Below, piece by piece: positions 11,877 to 56,149 of a stretch of 64,000 nucleotides of DNA. How positions within the stretch are numbered: position 1 is the stretch's first letter; each line of letters begins with the position of its first letter. Origin of the DNA: Glandiceps talaboti (Eukaryota; Hemichordata; Enteropneusta; Spengelidae); assembly GCF_964340395.1 (NCBI RefSeq), contig NC_135565.1:14872209-14936208 (forward strand), given 5' to 3'. The position numbers and the translations under genes are program-made. The notes beneath the pieces were generated by a model that was not told the DNA's origin, made no database searches, and saw only the letters and a program-made list of their open reading frames with translations.

Positions 11877-12628
11877 TAGTAGAATACTAGAAACAAAAAT
11901 TGTTCTGGGTACATTTTGTCCATAGGGTTTTGTGCAGGAAATTCCCTTGTGTGTTACTGATCTGTACGCCCTACATAAAAATGGCTGTAAATAAGGGCAT
12001 GGAATTAGCAGTACATATAGACGAGTCAAGGATACAAAGTACTGAACACTGTATCTAGACAATAAGAGATCCATGATCTAGACAACCAGCAGTCTGTTAT
12101 ACTAATGGGAATCAATAGAAAACAGTAGCTGCAACAGTTCCCCTGATTAAACCTAGTTAATTCGAACCCGGGCTACGATCAAATTCAAAGGGTCGAATAA
12201 TTTGGCATGTCAGGGCCACTTATCATGCTTATACATGGCTGCAAGGCAAAGGGCGTGTGCCATATACATCTGTCAGCTTGCAAGTACTGATATTCTTCAA
12301 AAGAGTCATATGGATGCAGCCTACACCGTTAACAGCATTAAAATGAGTCTATGCACTGTCTCCCTGTAGGTGTAAAGTAGATCTAGTTATCGTTATGTGC
12401 ACATAAATCGAATGACTGGCCTTACATTTTGCCTTACGCCGATCGTCCGTCAGTTCAGTTAATGCAGAGACAAAACCGTGAGCCAGCCACTAAGATCGAC
12501 GTGGCAGCTGGCTTACTACAATATGTATTGGAAATACAAGTTGTAAACTTACCAAACACCAACATACTGCCAGACAGAAACGTAATAACAAGGGCGAATG
12601 TTTGAATTCTCTTCTTCATCCGAATCAT
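7513..12628 (-). CDS. Small type I membrane protein with two LDL-receptor class A domains
   Basis: Four coding exons: 12553-12628, 10256-10378, 9439-9582 and 7517-7757, all with GT/AG junctions and consistent phase 1. The start at 12628 gives a basic then hydrophobic signal peptide (MIRMKKRIQTFALVITFLSG). Two LDLa modules follow at about residues 32-66 and 76-112, each with six cysteines and an acidic calcium-binding end (NDETDC; VDEDC). One helix (about 126-148, SVIILTVIILFICG onward) precedes a basic Gln/Arg-rich cytoplasmic tail. LDLa modules bind protein or lipoprotein ligands using calcium; the ligand here is unknown. Reading on from exon 4 meets TAA inside the splice donor (ACG TAA), giving 195 residues. 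If the donor is used, one or two extra tail exons (7415-7465; about 7301-7349) are in frame and the protein ends at TGA 7301-7303. Whether both ends are used is not known. Upstream untranslated exons may exist. Confidence 0.85.
7858..8076 (-). mobile_element. Headless SINE copy (same family as 48765-49220)
   Basis: About 215 bp match the body of the tRNA-derived element at 48765-48985, including GGTTTGGGACTACGTGACAG and TATCCCAGAGTCACCCAGGC. The tRNA-like head is absent here. The strand is taken from the complete copy. It lies just upstream of exon 4 of the LDLa gene, in its last long intron. Confidence 0.65.
8936..9460. repeat. 35-bp minisatellite derived from an exon/intron junction
   Basis: About a dozen diverged units of roughly 35 bp (CACATACCTGTACCACAGCT followed by CTGAAACTCACCAAA) lie at the 3' edge of exon 3 of the LDLa gene. 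On the gene strand each unit reads TGTGGTACAG-GTATGTG. That is the last ten bases of exon 3 plus its donor site, so the array multiplies the real 5' splice site. Confidence 0.8.
9954..10195. repeat. (CTCAT)n pentanucleotide repeat
   Basis: About 240 bp of CATCT/CTCAT pentamers with interruptions, in the second intron of the LDLa gene close to the donor of its exon 2. The apparent reading frame (Ser-Ser-His-Leu-Ile) is only the repeat. Confidence 0.9.
10506..11090. mobile_element. Foldback inverted-repeat element, copy 2
   Basis: Ends CTACCAAATCAGAGAGACTG (10509) and TATAGTCACTTTAGTTTGGT (to about 11087) are inverted repeats matching those at 6058-6400. Inner arms ATTTGATCTCACTGTGAACA and TGTTCATAGTGAGACAGAAT also pair. 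A (GT)n run near 10868-10898 interrupts the middle and lengthens this copy. Confidence 0.55.
11237..11616. mobile_element. Foldback element with ~48-bp inverted arms
   Basis: The arm at 11237-11284 (TTGGTTACCCAGACTCTCGT onward to GAGATCACC) is repeated inverted at 11569-11616 (GGTGATCTCG ... GAGAGTCTGGGTAAATGAG). The spacer of about 280 bp has no gene. A non-autonomous transposon or hairpin element is inferred. Confidence 0.5.
11775..11883. repeat. (TAG)n trinucleotide repeat
   Basis: About 30 units of TAG with one CGTCATG interruption near the left end. Poly-Leu or poly-Tyr translations of it are artefacts. Confidence 0.95.
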
Positions 12629-12935
12629 CGTGCATTTTGTTTATAAACAAAGCTGCCATGTTTCAAAAGGGCGCCCTCGAATGACCTCAGAAAAGACTCC
12701 CTAAGAGAGTAAAAATTCTCAATGGCCAGTCATTCTATTGTGTCAAATTTTGTATATCGTGCAGTGGCGGGGAACTTCGGGAAGATTTTGTTTGTAGATT
12801 GTTGATAGATATTAAAGGGACTATTTGTTGCATTTTCACTGTGTATATTATTTTTACAGTTTGATTTCCCATGTATAGGCTTAATTGGTGAGTTTTCACC
12901 ATCTTCAGTGGCCTAACTAAACCTATCGACGTCAA

Positions 12936-12936
12936 G

Positions 12937-12977
<41 letters not shown>

Positions 12978-13030
12978 GCTACTGCTGCTGTTGTTGCTGC
13001 TCTTCTTGTTGTTGTACATGTTGTTGTTTT
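12936..13030. repeat. (TTG)n trinucleotide repeat
   Basis: Uninterrupted TTG units followed by imperfect CTG/TTG units. The minus-strand poly-Asn frame is a translation of this repeat. Confidence 0.9.
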
Positions 13031-16000
13031 TTTCGTAATTTTGTAAATGTTGTTGCTCTTTATTGCTTTCTTTTGTGTGTGATTGTTCCTTTATTTTGCT
13101 GAATGGTTTGTTGATTTAAAAAAACATATATTTATATGAACAAATGCAATCAAACCACCCGATGTATTATATTCATGAGAGGATAAACCTAGTCTAGACG
13201 CTGTTCAAACGGGGAAGTACTCACTCGCACTGCCGCTGTTCCAACCGCCAGTCTGTTCCATTTAAGACTATAACGTTGAATTAGCCGACCAACTAGTTTC
13301 TTCTCAAACCATCTCTTCTGCGAGGTACCGTACTGACTTGGACTGTGTTGAGTAGAACTCACAACGAAACATACGTATCTGGTTCAACGAACGCCAAGCT
13401 AACCACTTGGTTGATTTTATTACATGAGCAATCTCCGACTACGTTCCTCCTCCTGGATGGGCTAAAAACAAAACTTAAATACATTTCAAAGTTTACAAAA
13501 ATCTCTATTCTTAGAGTATGACGTATTCTTAAGTCTTATGAAAGACATCATCTGCGATCTAATATCCAATCACCTTCTCTAGATTAGTAATAAAAGTTCA
13601 TATCTCAAAGACCATAAAATAATCATGTCATATTAAAACTTGTTGACAGTTCAATCGTACCTGGTACAACCAATTCAAAAACACCCCATGTCGAGATGTC
13701 AAAGACTTATGTTGTTACGCAACGGAATGTCACTGTATGTACAAAGTTTAAATGCTTTTGACTTTAAATAAGAGTTCAAGGTGAAAATTCACTAAAATAT
13801 CCTGAATGGATATAATTTAGATCTATGACTCGTAACAAATGTTTGCTTTCTGGGCAAAGTTTCCAAAATCATACCAGGGTTAACTAGATTTTCTAGAATT
13901 ATCTTTTTCCCCGTCACACTCTCACTATCGTTTAAGAAATTGTAATGGTTGCTTTCTAACTCATAAAACCTTCTCTTTTTAAAAAAAAAACAGTGTAATT
14001 TTACTCACCTGTTGGTCGCAGCTGTTCTACTGTTGAGTTTATCCAGAGGGCCTATGGTTTACCTGATAGAGACTGCTGCAATACTGGAATTTCCGGCGAA
14101 AATATTGAAAATCTCTTGGTGCCGTGTGCAAAATAGTGAGTCCAACAAAACTTATATACAAAATAGTGTTACAGATGACAGATTCATAATTTTAGTAATT
14201 ACATATTTTGACCCTACTTTGATTAAAAAGAGTTAAGTTCAGTAAACTTTACACAGGGTCATGGAATTCTGGCCACAAATCAAACCACCGTAAGGAAAAA
14301 AATGAAGCGATTATATAGGCCTATGACATTTCGAACGGTACTATTTACCTGCGGAGTGGAGAAAGAACATGTATCTATAGACACCATATATGTTTTAAAC
14401 AAACTTAAATTTTCGACTGGAAATTGGGCAACGTTGTAGAAATTTCGTACACAAGTAATCGATTTGGTCGGTCGGTTTCACCTTCCTACGAACAGAGTGA
14501 GGCCGAGGACGTCACGTACCTATTGAACGCAGTTCGCTGGCTGCATAGAATGTGCAGGTACATGTTATCGTGACATCATCAATTATTATAATCGCTTTCA
14601 ACAAGTTGATGGTCCTGTGAACCCGGAACTAATTCAGTGTTCAAGGACACGCACCAGCTATGGTAAGTATTAAACACATAGCATTTTCTGGCGGTTATGG
14701 TTATTCCTTTGAAATTCTACAGTTGTTTGTTGCTATGTTGCAATGGTAGTGTGCCCCTTGTCTTTATTTGCACTATGCATGTTTTCTCGACACACCTCAA
14801 AACTTGAAAGAATCAACGATATAGTTTAACGTAGGTTATCGGGGTGAGATGTTAGGTCCCTCCCATTAATGTATCACACCAGGGGCTCTGTAGTAAAGAA
14901 CAGCACTTCATGTGTACAACATAATAGTTATCAAATAATTGACCTGGTGGTAGTAACCTCCATTTATATATCGACCTGGTGGCAGTAACCTTCATTATAC
15001 AGACGTGATAATTTACCCCAATATGGTCTTTTGGTACGTTATTAAGACATGAAGCTGTTCGCAAAATTCGTTTTAGTTGGTGAGCATACAATAGAAAATA
15101 ATAACACCTGTTGCTTGTATTCTGTGTAATTACAATAAGTTACTTGTGCTTGTCAATAATTATAATCCGGGCTCTCCCGTGGGTTTTATTTCACAAAGCC
15201 ATACAGTTCAATTATGGTCAATTACATGGCACAAGAATAGCCTAAATATGTATGACGTAGTCTAGTTCCTATACAGTATCGTTACGATTTATACCTTCAC
15301 TCACGGTATAGTCAAACCTATTCCATGCTCCACACCGAGTCCTGAGATGTAATTTAAAATTCATCCACAGCCACCCACACAGTCATTGACATCCCATCTT
15401 TGTTAATCGATCACAAAATTCTAACCAATAACACAGTCTCTCATAGTGTTTATTGGGGGTAGTTATGTAATGTCCAAATATGGTATATTTGGCAGCTCAG
15501 GATGCTAGTATACACTGTTTAAGCCACTATAACAGCTGAGGGTTCACTGATTAGATGAACAGCTCTCTGTGCTAATGAGGGAGATTGGCCAGACTGCGGT
15601 TAGACCACAGTTGGCATCCAGACTAAAATATAGGACACTTTATCAATTACAAGTTGAACATAGCAACGTACATGATCACACCAGCGAATGCAATGTTCAC
15701 TTTGAACATAGATTCATTATTCAACGGAACAATAGCACGCTGTAACCATTTTGTCTATTGTGTCTATTAGACCATGGACAATAGAAGAGCTCTCAAACAA
15801 AAACAGCTGATCACAATATGTAGTGACAATATATTCACTCTTTGCATTAGATAATGGGCGACTTCTATAACTAGTGTTGAAGACACAACTATATCCGATG
15901 ATAACTGCACACCCTAACAAATATTCATATCCTATTATAACTGGACGAAATGAAAGCCAGCGGCGACAAGAAGTCAGAAATGACTGGTCCAATCCTAGTG

Positions 16001-16212
16001 CACACCGTATACTAAAAGTTGTTTGCATCATACATCTTATGGTATCACTGTTATACCTGATAGAACTGGCGACAGTGGTTGGTGTACACTGTAATAGCAC
16101 CCTTGGGGTTATACTTCTGGCCATTTTGTACATGTTGGTAAGTGTTGTTGTACGATGTAATAGTAACCCATGGGTCATACTGCAGGCCATTTTATGCTGG
16201 CCAATTGTGGGG

Positions 16213-16500
16213 TCATGATGGGCGAATGGTTAGAGTGACCGGCTTGAAAGTTGCAGTTTGAAGCCCATCGACGCCGTTTGTTTCTGAGTGGCTACAGGCC
16301 TTGGGCAAGATTTGAACGATGACTGTGGCTAAGTCAACCCAGCTGTATAAGTGGGGACCTGGTGGGATAAATGTTCCAATATGAATGCTGTAATTCTATG
16401 CGCTTGTAAAGGCTGCAATGGATTGTATGCTCCCCAGGGAGTTGAGGAAGTATAAAGGGTCTTTGTGCCGCTATAGATCCATGCCAGGGGTAATAATTGT
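16213..16500 (+). mobile_element. Possible tRNA-derived SINE
   Basis: TGATGGGCGAATGGTTAGAG (A-box-like, with the GGTTAGAG typical of tRNA D-arms) is followed about 35 bp later by GTTTGAAGCCC (B-box-like). The sequence then runs into a GC-richer body ending in an AT-rich tail. Spacing fits a tRNA-derived head; the match to the B box is imperfect. Confidence 0.4.
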
Positions 16501-16957
16501 AAAGTGTTTGAACATAAAGTGGGAAAACGCTATTTATATCAAAACAACCAACTTTATTATTGTTATTATTAGTATCATTATTATAACAAGTGAAGGGGCT
16601 TAATATTATATAATAATAAAAATCACACAGTTAAAAAAGAATGTAAGTACAAAGAAATACAGTTAGAGATTTATGTCACTGTCAGAAAAAAACAACTGAT
16701 GCTAAATATGTTTCTTCACTTTTTCAGTTCTTTAAAAATAATTAAAATGATTTATTCAAAATTGAAGGAGTGGTTGTAGGATATAGTTTGTCATCGAGAA
16801 CAGTTGTCATAGCAATAGGCATTCGAGGGAGCACTTCTTTATTCAACGAATCTACTCGCCCACGTAGACACCTGATGATCCTTTTGGTGAAACAGACCGT
16901 AGTGTAAATTCATAATGAAATAACTAAAATAATAATGATAATAATATATATATATAT

Positions 16958-17198
<241 letters not shown>

Positions 17199-17220
17199 AA
17201 GCGAAATTGATGATCGCAAC

Positions 17221-19610
<2,390 letters not shown>

Positions 19611-22600
19611 CAGCTTTGGTACTATTCTATAAATAAGATTATACGATACACAAGCCAAGTTATTGTCTTTGAAAAGAAAACAGGGATTAATACCCTGGGC
19701 GTTCTACGTCACGACAAATCGTGTCTACGTCAATGGTTTTACGGTCCTGGAAATATAAGTTGAAACTTTCGAAATCGCTATTATTTTTCGCGATTTTTTA
19801 GAATTTATCATTGAGGGTGTATAATTGTATTATTCCCCGATATTTTACGACTCGTAGTGACAATGCCCCTTACGTCACAGAAAAAGTTTACTTTGAAAAT
19901 TTTGAACTCTTTTGATTTTACATCTTTATGTGTATGCTATATGTATACTTATATTGCTGTAGTTGTATTGTAATATTCATTTTGGTGTATTCCATGAATA
20001 TGTATTGATTCATCTTGGAATACCAAAATACCAGCCAATCTTTTTTTTTTCAAAATCAGCACACAAGCACGTTTTGTGTGTGAAAATAATGCAGCTTTGG
20101 ATGTTCATTGGTAGTAGTGTATTATGATGGTAGATTCATCTATTGCTGATTATTATGTACGCATATGATAACGAAGGCTGAAAGGGTAAGATTTACTAAA
20201 GACCATACACCAGATTAAATTCGTCTCACTTTTATTTTAAAAGAAATTTCAATTATTTTTTTTACATCCCATTTGCATACTGCTTATTTGAAGGTATTGT
20301 TTGAAGACATTTCTCTTTGTTTACTACTGGTGATAATGGAAGACACTGCTTCAGGAGGTTTACTAATATAGTGGGGTTACTTGAAACTTCTGCTAGTTCT
20401 AAAGTCATTAGAATGGTAAGCGATCCAATCCTCAACTTCGATAATTGGGACCGGTAATGGCTAATTCATCCATGGCTGTAATTGGCTATAATTTACATGC
20501 ATTCTGATTGGTCTGTGTCAGGAAATATTTTCAAACGGCAAAGCACTGACCTCATTGACCTTTTTGAAAACAAATATGCCAGCCCACTTGTGGAGATGTC
20601 AATCAAGTTTTTTTTTGTTTGTTTGTTATTTTGTTTGTTTGGTTTGTTTGTTTGTTTGGTTTGTTTGTTTGTTTGTTTGTGTATTTAGTGTACGATACAC
20701 GCATGTAAACTTGCTGCTACCAAATTCAAGCTAACGTTCAAAATATTTTGTTTACAGACAAAAGTAGATCGACTGCCTAAAAAGGTACTTTAAGTTTAAG
20801 TTTGCAGACAAAATACGAAAATGTGCTTTAATTCATGAGCGTTTGTGGGGATGGTTTTTCATATGTGTGAACATGCGAAAGGCCGATTAGCAGATTTGAT
20901 CAGGTTACCTTAGTGTCAGATGACAGGTGACGCATCATATTACATAGATAATCCGCCATGTTTGTCGGAATCCTGACAAAAATGACAACCTTTACCGGTT
21001 GCAATTACTCGAAGCCCCAATGAAGAGGATTATGGAACCGTAAATCAGTCTATACACTTTTTAGTCACTTCCACAGATACAGACACACACTGTGATGACT
21101 AGAAAATCAATGAGATAGTTATCCCACTGAACAGACACAATATCGTTTAATAGTCATCTAGTTCTTTCAGCCAATGTCAACTCCATAGACTAAATAGAAA
21201 ATTTTCCCCAGTAATTTACCAACTTTTACTTTTCAATTACCCTATACATAGAATTTACATTACTGCTTGACAAGGCCAAATAAAAAATGTTGTTTGGTTC
21301 CGGTTACCTGACCCCACCTAGTTTTTCACCCCGACCCTAATTTTGTTTTACATATTCGAGAAAAAAGAAGAAAATCGTGAAAATTGTGAAGTCTCGCAAG
21401 AAATAGCGGATGCGGAAAAAGACATCAACTGAAAAAGACAATATAAAACTTTTCTTCCAATCTGTAATGGTTGTACATCTGATGGGATGAAGCCAACAAC
21501 AGAGAGACCATATAGAAATCAACAGAAAACATATCTACCTGTTGAACTAGCTAGACACTCACATATCAAAAATAATTAAAAATTAAAATAAAAAATCTAC
21601 CTACCCCACCTATTTTAAAATTTAATGTAATCGGAACCACACAATTTTTTTGTACGCCTAAGTATGTACAATGAATGAATCTAATAAATACAAGGTTTTT
21701 GTACCAAATGCATATGGATTACAGAATCATAACTACATGTGTCTATCTTTGCATTTGTAAATCACAATCAGGTAATACTTGTGAGTTTTAGATTGTATTA
21801 CAGTTTCTCCCTTTTCACATTTCTATATACTCCATAAGGTTCTACTCTTAATAATAATAATAGAAAATGATACGCTGTTCTTAATTTTGATGCACTGATA
21901 TATAATGGCAACTTCTTAATGTGAACGAGAAAATGTCCAGGCGACGTTACATATTCCGAATACACGAAATATTAGTTCAGAATTCCCCTTGCATAATTAT
22001 ATTTAACAAGATTATCTTAAAAATATGTGGTAGCACCGAGATATAATTTTAAAAAAAACCCTCATAACTATATTATCGATTGTATTAAAAAATGCTAAGC
22101 TGTAACAGAAACGGTTCTTGTAACATTTTGTTCAATATAATATCTTGCAATATGTATAACCTGAACAGTATTAAATCAGGGGCTGTGTGTAGTTGTATAC
22201 ATAAAATGGTATAATAATTCCAATCATATTAAGTCTTGGGTCCGCACACAAAAGACAGCGCCCCCAACGCAATCTACCTGTTACCATATTACTTATGGAT
22301 AAAATGGGAAACTTTAATATTTATGTCTAAGCATCAGCATTGTAACCATTTCCATAGTTTAGCTGTTAGACCTCGGGTGTTCTTCCGATACAATACGACA
22401 CACGACCGAACATCGCTATCGAGGATGGAACATCCGAAGTCTAGCAAAAGTAATCTCTGCAGCTCAGGGATATAAATAACCACCAATCAGAGAACCACAC
22501 GCACAAACAGAGGACAATAGCTATCTTTTTCATGTGCATTCAGCGTAAGGAGGGGCTTGTAAAAATAACCACCAATACCTTAACTGAAATGTGTGAATGA

Positions 22601-23464
22601 CAACGTCGACACACTCATCAAACTCACAGTATCCATAAACCGATAGACATAGTAGTTAACAGTTTATTATCATCACATGATATTGGACATTAATATGTAC
22701 GTATTATAGATAACATGGGTTATTCAATATATTAACATATAAATATACATACATGGCCCAACCCACGGCCATACGTCTGAAAATGACATTAGATAGACGT
22801 TCGGGCAAGCCCTCACTGCAAACTTTGTTCGTTTTTCTTATCGGAAGAAAGGCCGAACTTCTAGGAGCAAGACTACCATTTCCAGTGACTATACTGTTAT
22901 CTAACAGAGAAAATAATACTCTAATGCCAATGTGGTTTTAAGCATGGTGCTAAAAGACATTTAATTTCTGACATTATATTTAAATGGAATTATTCACAAA
23001 GTAATAAATTAATTATTGAGCGAAATGGCTCTTTCTCAAAGTTCGTGCTATTGTCATCTGATCGAGTTAAAAGACAACAATATCAATTCACAATTTGAAA
23101 TGGATATGATGGACAAAAACATGGCATACATTTTACAATTTATTTGTTGACAGTATGATAAAGTCATGATTACATGAACATCATTTTAGCTCCGCTGTTG
23201 GTTGATTCTCCGTCGTCTGTCGTCCACCCGTCAACATATTATTTATTTTCATCTTCTCCGAAACCGCCAGTCAGAATACATCATCATATGAAACCACTGA
23301 CCACTTTATTACTTTGTTAAGACAAAACTGCACAGTGGAAGAGCTGAACAGCAGAACCACTTCTACATAGATTAAAAAACCCAGAGCCATTCTGACCGAT
23401 AGGTCGCTTGTTTGCAGTAGACATTACATAACCCCCACATACTATCAACGATTATGTTAATGCA
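19611..23464. other. Spacer between the two-helix gene and the dehydrogenase gene
   Basis: No coding exon was found. A GTTT-rich stretch lies at 20610-20690 and one inverted-repeat element at 21289-21645. A minus-strand polyadenylation signal for the next gene (AATAAA read on the minus strand, 23305-23310) is about 155 bp past its stop codon, with a second at about 23242-23247. The plus-strand frames at 22236-22475 and 22753-22941 have no recognisable product. Confidence 0.5.
21289..21645. mobile_element. Inverted-repeat element, family with copy at 62350-62630
   Basis: Ends TTGTTTGGTTCCGGTTAC and, inverted, GTAATCGGAACCACACAA form imperfect terminal inverted repeats of about 18 bp. Next to each end the sequence ACCCCACCTA also recurs inverted. 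The inside shares GTGAAGTCTCGCAAGAA and CTTCCAATCTGTAATGG with the second copy. No transposase frame, so non-autonomous. Confidence 0.65.
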
Positions 23465-52710
<29,246 letters not shown>

Positions 52711-53799
52711 CTGTACAAAGTATGAATACACTTTAGATATAGAATAAACGAATCAGAACAAATATATCTCAAAGATACAAAGAGTTTACACAAGGGGTAC
52801 ACCCGAGAAATACCCATTAGTTTGCTTAATGAATGATAACAACTAAAGTCCTGATGAAGATGCAGAGGATGACAATATTCTTGGTGACAACAATGTTACT
52901 GATAAAAATTCTGTTAGTCATCATGCGAATAGTCATGATGGCAAACAGTAAACTCAAATCAAAATATATTATTACATTGTAACAGTAAATAGGATGGTGT
53001 GCCGATTATTAGTAGAGTATTATGTCTTACACTGAATTCTGTGTTTCATATTGTCTATTATTATATATGAACCAGTGTGTACATTGTGTACAGTCAGAAA
53101 CACCAAATTTAAACTGAATGCCTTCCGTAAGCTTAAGGGTAGTCTTGCAATTTCATGAGTTGTGCAAGAAATTCAGCTCTACACCTGTGATTTTTTCAAG
53201 TTCCAGTGAAAGTTCATTCTCGAAAACGTTGTTCAAATGCCAGGAAAGCATGCCATTCTTGACAGCACTTGGGCTTCATGATCCCCTACATACCCGACAT
53301 ATGTATACTCATTTCCACGGCAAATAAACGAAATTGAAACCCGCATAACATTGCTATTATGCACCAGAAAGTTTACATACTTCATGGTATGCATCGTAAC
53401 AGTTGAATAACTTTAATACAGTGAAGTGATTAGGTATTATTGCCCCACTTCATTACTGGGTAAAGTGTATACATTCTTGTTTCGATCGAGATTGACAGCT
53501 GATGCACATTCTGCTCCAAATTGTATACATGTGTGAAAGGTGTGAAGTCAGCAGACAATCGTGACTATATATTTTTGCAATAAAGCTTACAGGTGATGTG
53601 TATTTTCAGTGCTCACCTCTTTGCTTTGATTTAATAATCTTCAGCATCAACGGAAATATCAATACAAACACATGAAACCCCTAAAAACAGAGTCTTTCTC
53701 AGTGTAGAGCAACAGCATGTATCTATCCATACAGCTTCCTGGTTTACCTTATATTGACGTTGGTGGTGCAGTTTTGAAATGGGGCAATTGTGCAACCAG

Positions 53800-53962
53800 A
53801 TGATCGATTAATTACGCAAAGTACTCATTAATATTCATTGGATTTTTACCAAACCCTAATCAGTTCTTGCCATTACTCAACAGAACACCTACCAAATTTC
53901 GCTTGAATTGAGCCAGCCATTTTGGAGATAACGATGACACAGACAGACAGACAGACAGACAG

Positions 53963-53994
<32 letters not shown>

Positions 53995-53995
53995 T
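53800..53995 (+). mobile_element. Repeat with CAGA/(CA)n tail, pair of 24640-24850
   Basis: Shares ATTAATATTCATTGGATTTT-type sequence and TTGAGCCAGCCATTTTGGAG with the element at 24640-24850. It ends in GACACAGACAGACAG and (CA)n. Confidence 0.5.
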
Positions 53996-54567
53996 CTCAC
54001 CCACTAACATATCTCTTCCTTACGGAAGAAAAAACTGGTATTTTCAGTTGGCTATGCAAATGAGATACATTGAGATAAAATAGATCCTAATTCAAAACGA
54101 ATCCCTGATGAAAATAAGGAAATAAATGCATTTGCTCTTAAAGCACATACGCGTCTCTCAGGTTGTTACGGACTTTTGAACATTTTTGTGTTGGTTCACA
54201 AAGTATTTCACTATTTTTCTTGACCACCATGAGTTCTGAAGCATCAAATAACTATGCAAATTAGTCGCTTACTTGTCACATAAATATGCAAATTAGTTAG
54301 GTATTTTCAGTGCAAACAAACAAACAAACAACAATTCAACTACTTTCAATATGCTGTATACATGAAAGTATAACCCACTAACATAATCGATAATTGAAGT
54401 TTACTAATGTATCAAAGGTGTCTGGTATTTCAATCGCTTCCACTGGATAATTATACACTTCTATGAAACATTTTAAAAGTTACTGTAAGTCATTTTATAG
54501 TGATATCCGACCAGGAAAAGCAATATTCGACAACTGTCGTCACACATCTGCACCTTATATTTACATC

Positions 54568-54930
54568 AGCTGCACCGGCGGCGGTGGCAGTCCCTGGGTG
54601 GATGGGTGGCCATGCTTGTTAGCGAAATTTCAAATGTACCCTTGTTTCCGGAATATTTTAATGAATTTTTAGTGAATCTGGGAGAACATCACTGCAAAAG
54701 ACACCCCCTTATTTCCGAAATACGGGAGGTTTTACCTTCAAGGACACCTAATCTATACACTACACGTACACTAAGGGCATCCTACCCCTATTCTCGGAAG
54801 ATGATCTGAAAAAGTACCCCTTTTTACGATTCCACGGACCTAGATAGCCAACGAAAAACACCACTTTTCAATGAAATTTCTAACAAGTATGCGTACCCGC
54901 TTTGTTTGGGACTGCCACCACCGGGCAGCT
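54568..54930. mobile_element. Inverted-repeat element, about 360 bp
   Basis: AGCTGCACCGGCGGCGGTGG-CAGTCCC at 54568-54594 is answered by inverted GGGACTGCCACCACCGGGCA-GCT at 54908-54930. The arms are GC-rich against an AT-rich background. No transposase frame, so a non-autonomous DNA element is inferred. Confidence 0.55.
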
Positions 54931-56149
54931 ACCAGATGCTAATGCCACCGCTATTAGGTGATCAGAAAGTAACGGATACAATAATTGAGCTATTAGTTTT
55001 ACTAAACAAGTACGTCTACCTTCCAGTCGGTTTTAAACTACAGCAGAATATGTTTTGCCAAAAGATCGTTGTGTCGAAGGTGTTTAAGAATCCTTTGTAT
55101 CAGTGCACCCCTCCTATTATTACGTACGAAATTGCAAGCCAAAGTTGTATATGTACGTGTGGGAGCCCAGCCACGGAAGGAATATCTTCCTTGTCTATGT
55201 TTGGGGGATGTAACTGTCGATACCGTGTTGTCTCATGCAGTCTTGCCGTCACCATCATACATAAGGACCAAGTGAATATGGTTCTGTTTTGAACAACGTG
55301 AATAGTGAATTTGTGTCTTCACATAATACAAGAATAAAGATACATGTACTTAGTGCAGTTGTGAAAAATGAAGCTAAAATACATGTATCTTGTAAATGAA
55401 TGCATGATGCACACATTTTGAATGCAGTGAATTTCCTTAGGTACATGTGAATGGTTTGTTTACCATTCCAAGCCATTGCATAGAACAGAATACACAACCA
55501 TGACAATGTATAATATTTCAGGCAGGCAGGCAGGCAAGCAAGAAACAAACATTGGAGCCATAAAGCACACACGTTTAATACAAAAGTACGATATTTCTAT
55601 ATGTATTATATAATTAAACGAGTGGCACTAGTATTACATGTAAATACGATTGATAAATACAAACTCAGATGCAGATAGAACTTAGAATTACTGTAATACA
55701 AACAATGGACGGGTCATGATCACATTCTAATTTGCACAAAACATAGACGCCTGCGCTGATATGATATCTACCCACAAACTCCACTAACAATCATACAACT
55801 AGACTGTTTATTTTTAGCAGGCTACTCACCGTGCATTTGTTATGGACGACCACTTTTCAGAAATCCCTACAGCACAGTCATCGATCGTCGCGTCGTTTCC
55901 AACACCTGGGTCGCGTTAGAGTAGAGAGTTTCGGCCACACGTTCAACGTGTATGCGGACGCGCAACTCACCCACGTGAAGTTCACGTTCAACTGTGAGCT
56001 TTTCAGCACGTACGGTTGTATGAACGATTTTCAGTGCCCCTCTGAAACCGTTCTTTAGTGGAGTAATCCATTAGGACGCCCTCAACGGAGAGGGAACTTC
56101 TGCTGGTATATAAGTGTATCTACCCGGAAATCCCTTAAAGGTGCGGTAT

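Noticed and set aside
12628-12658. Upstream in-exon ATG codons (MAALFINKMHDD frame) for the LDLa gene
   Set aside because: That frame does not join exon 2 in phase, whereas the ATG at 12628 yields a signal peptide and joins the LDLa exon correctly.
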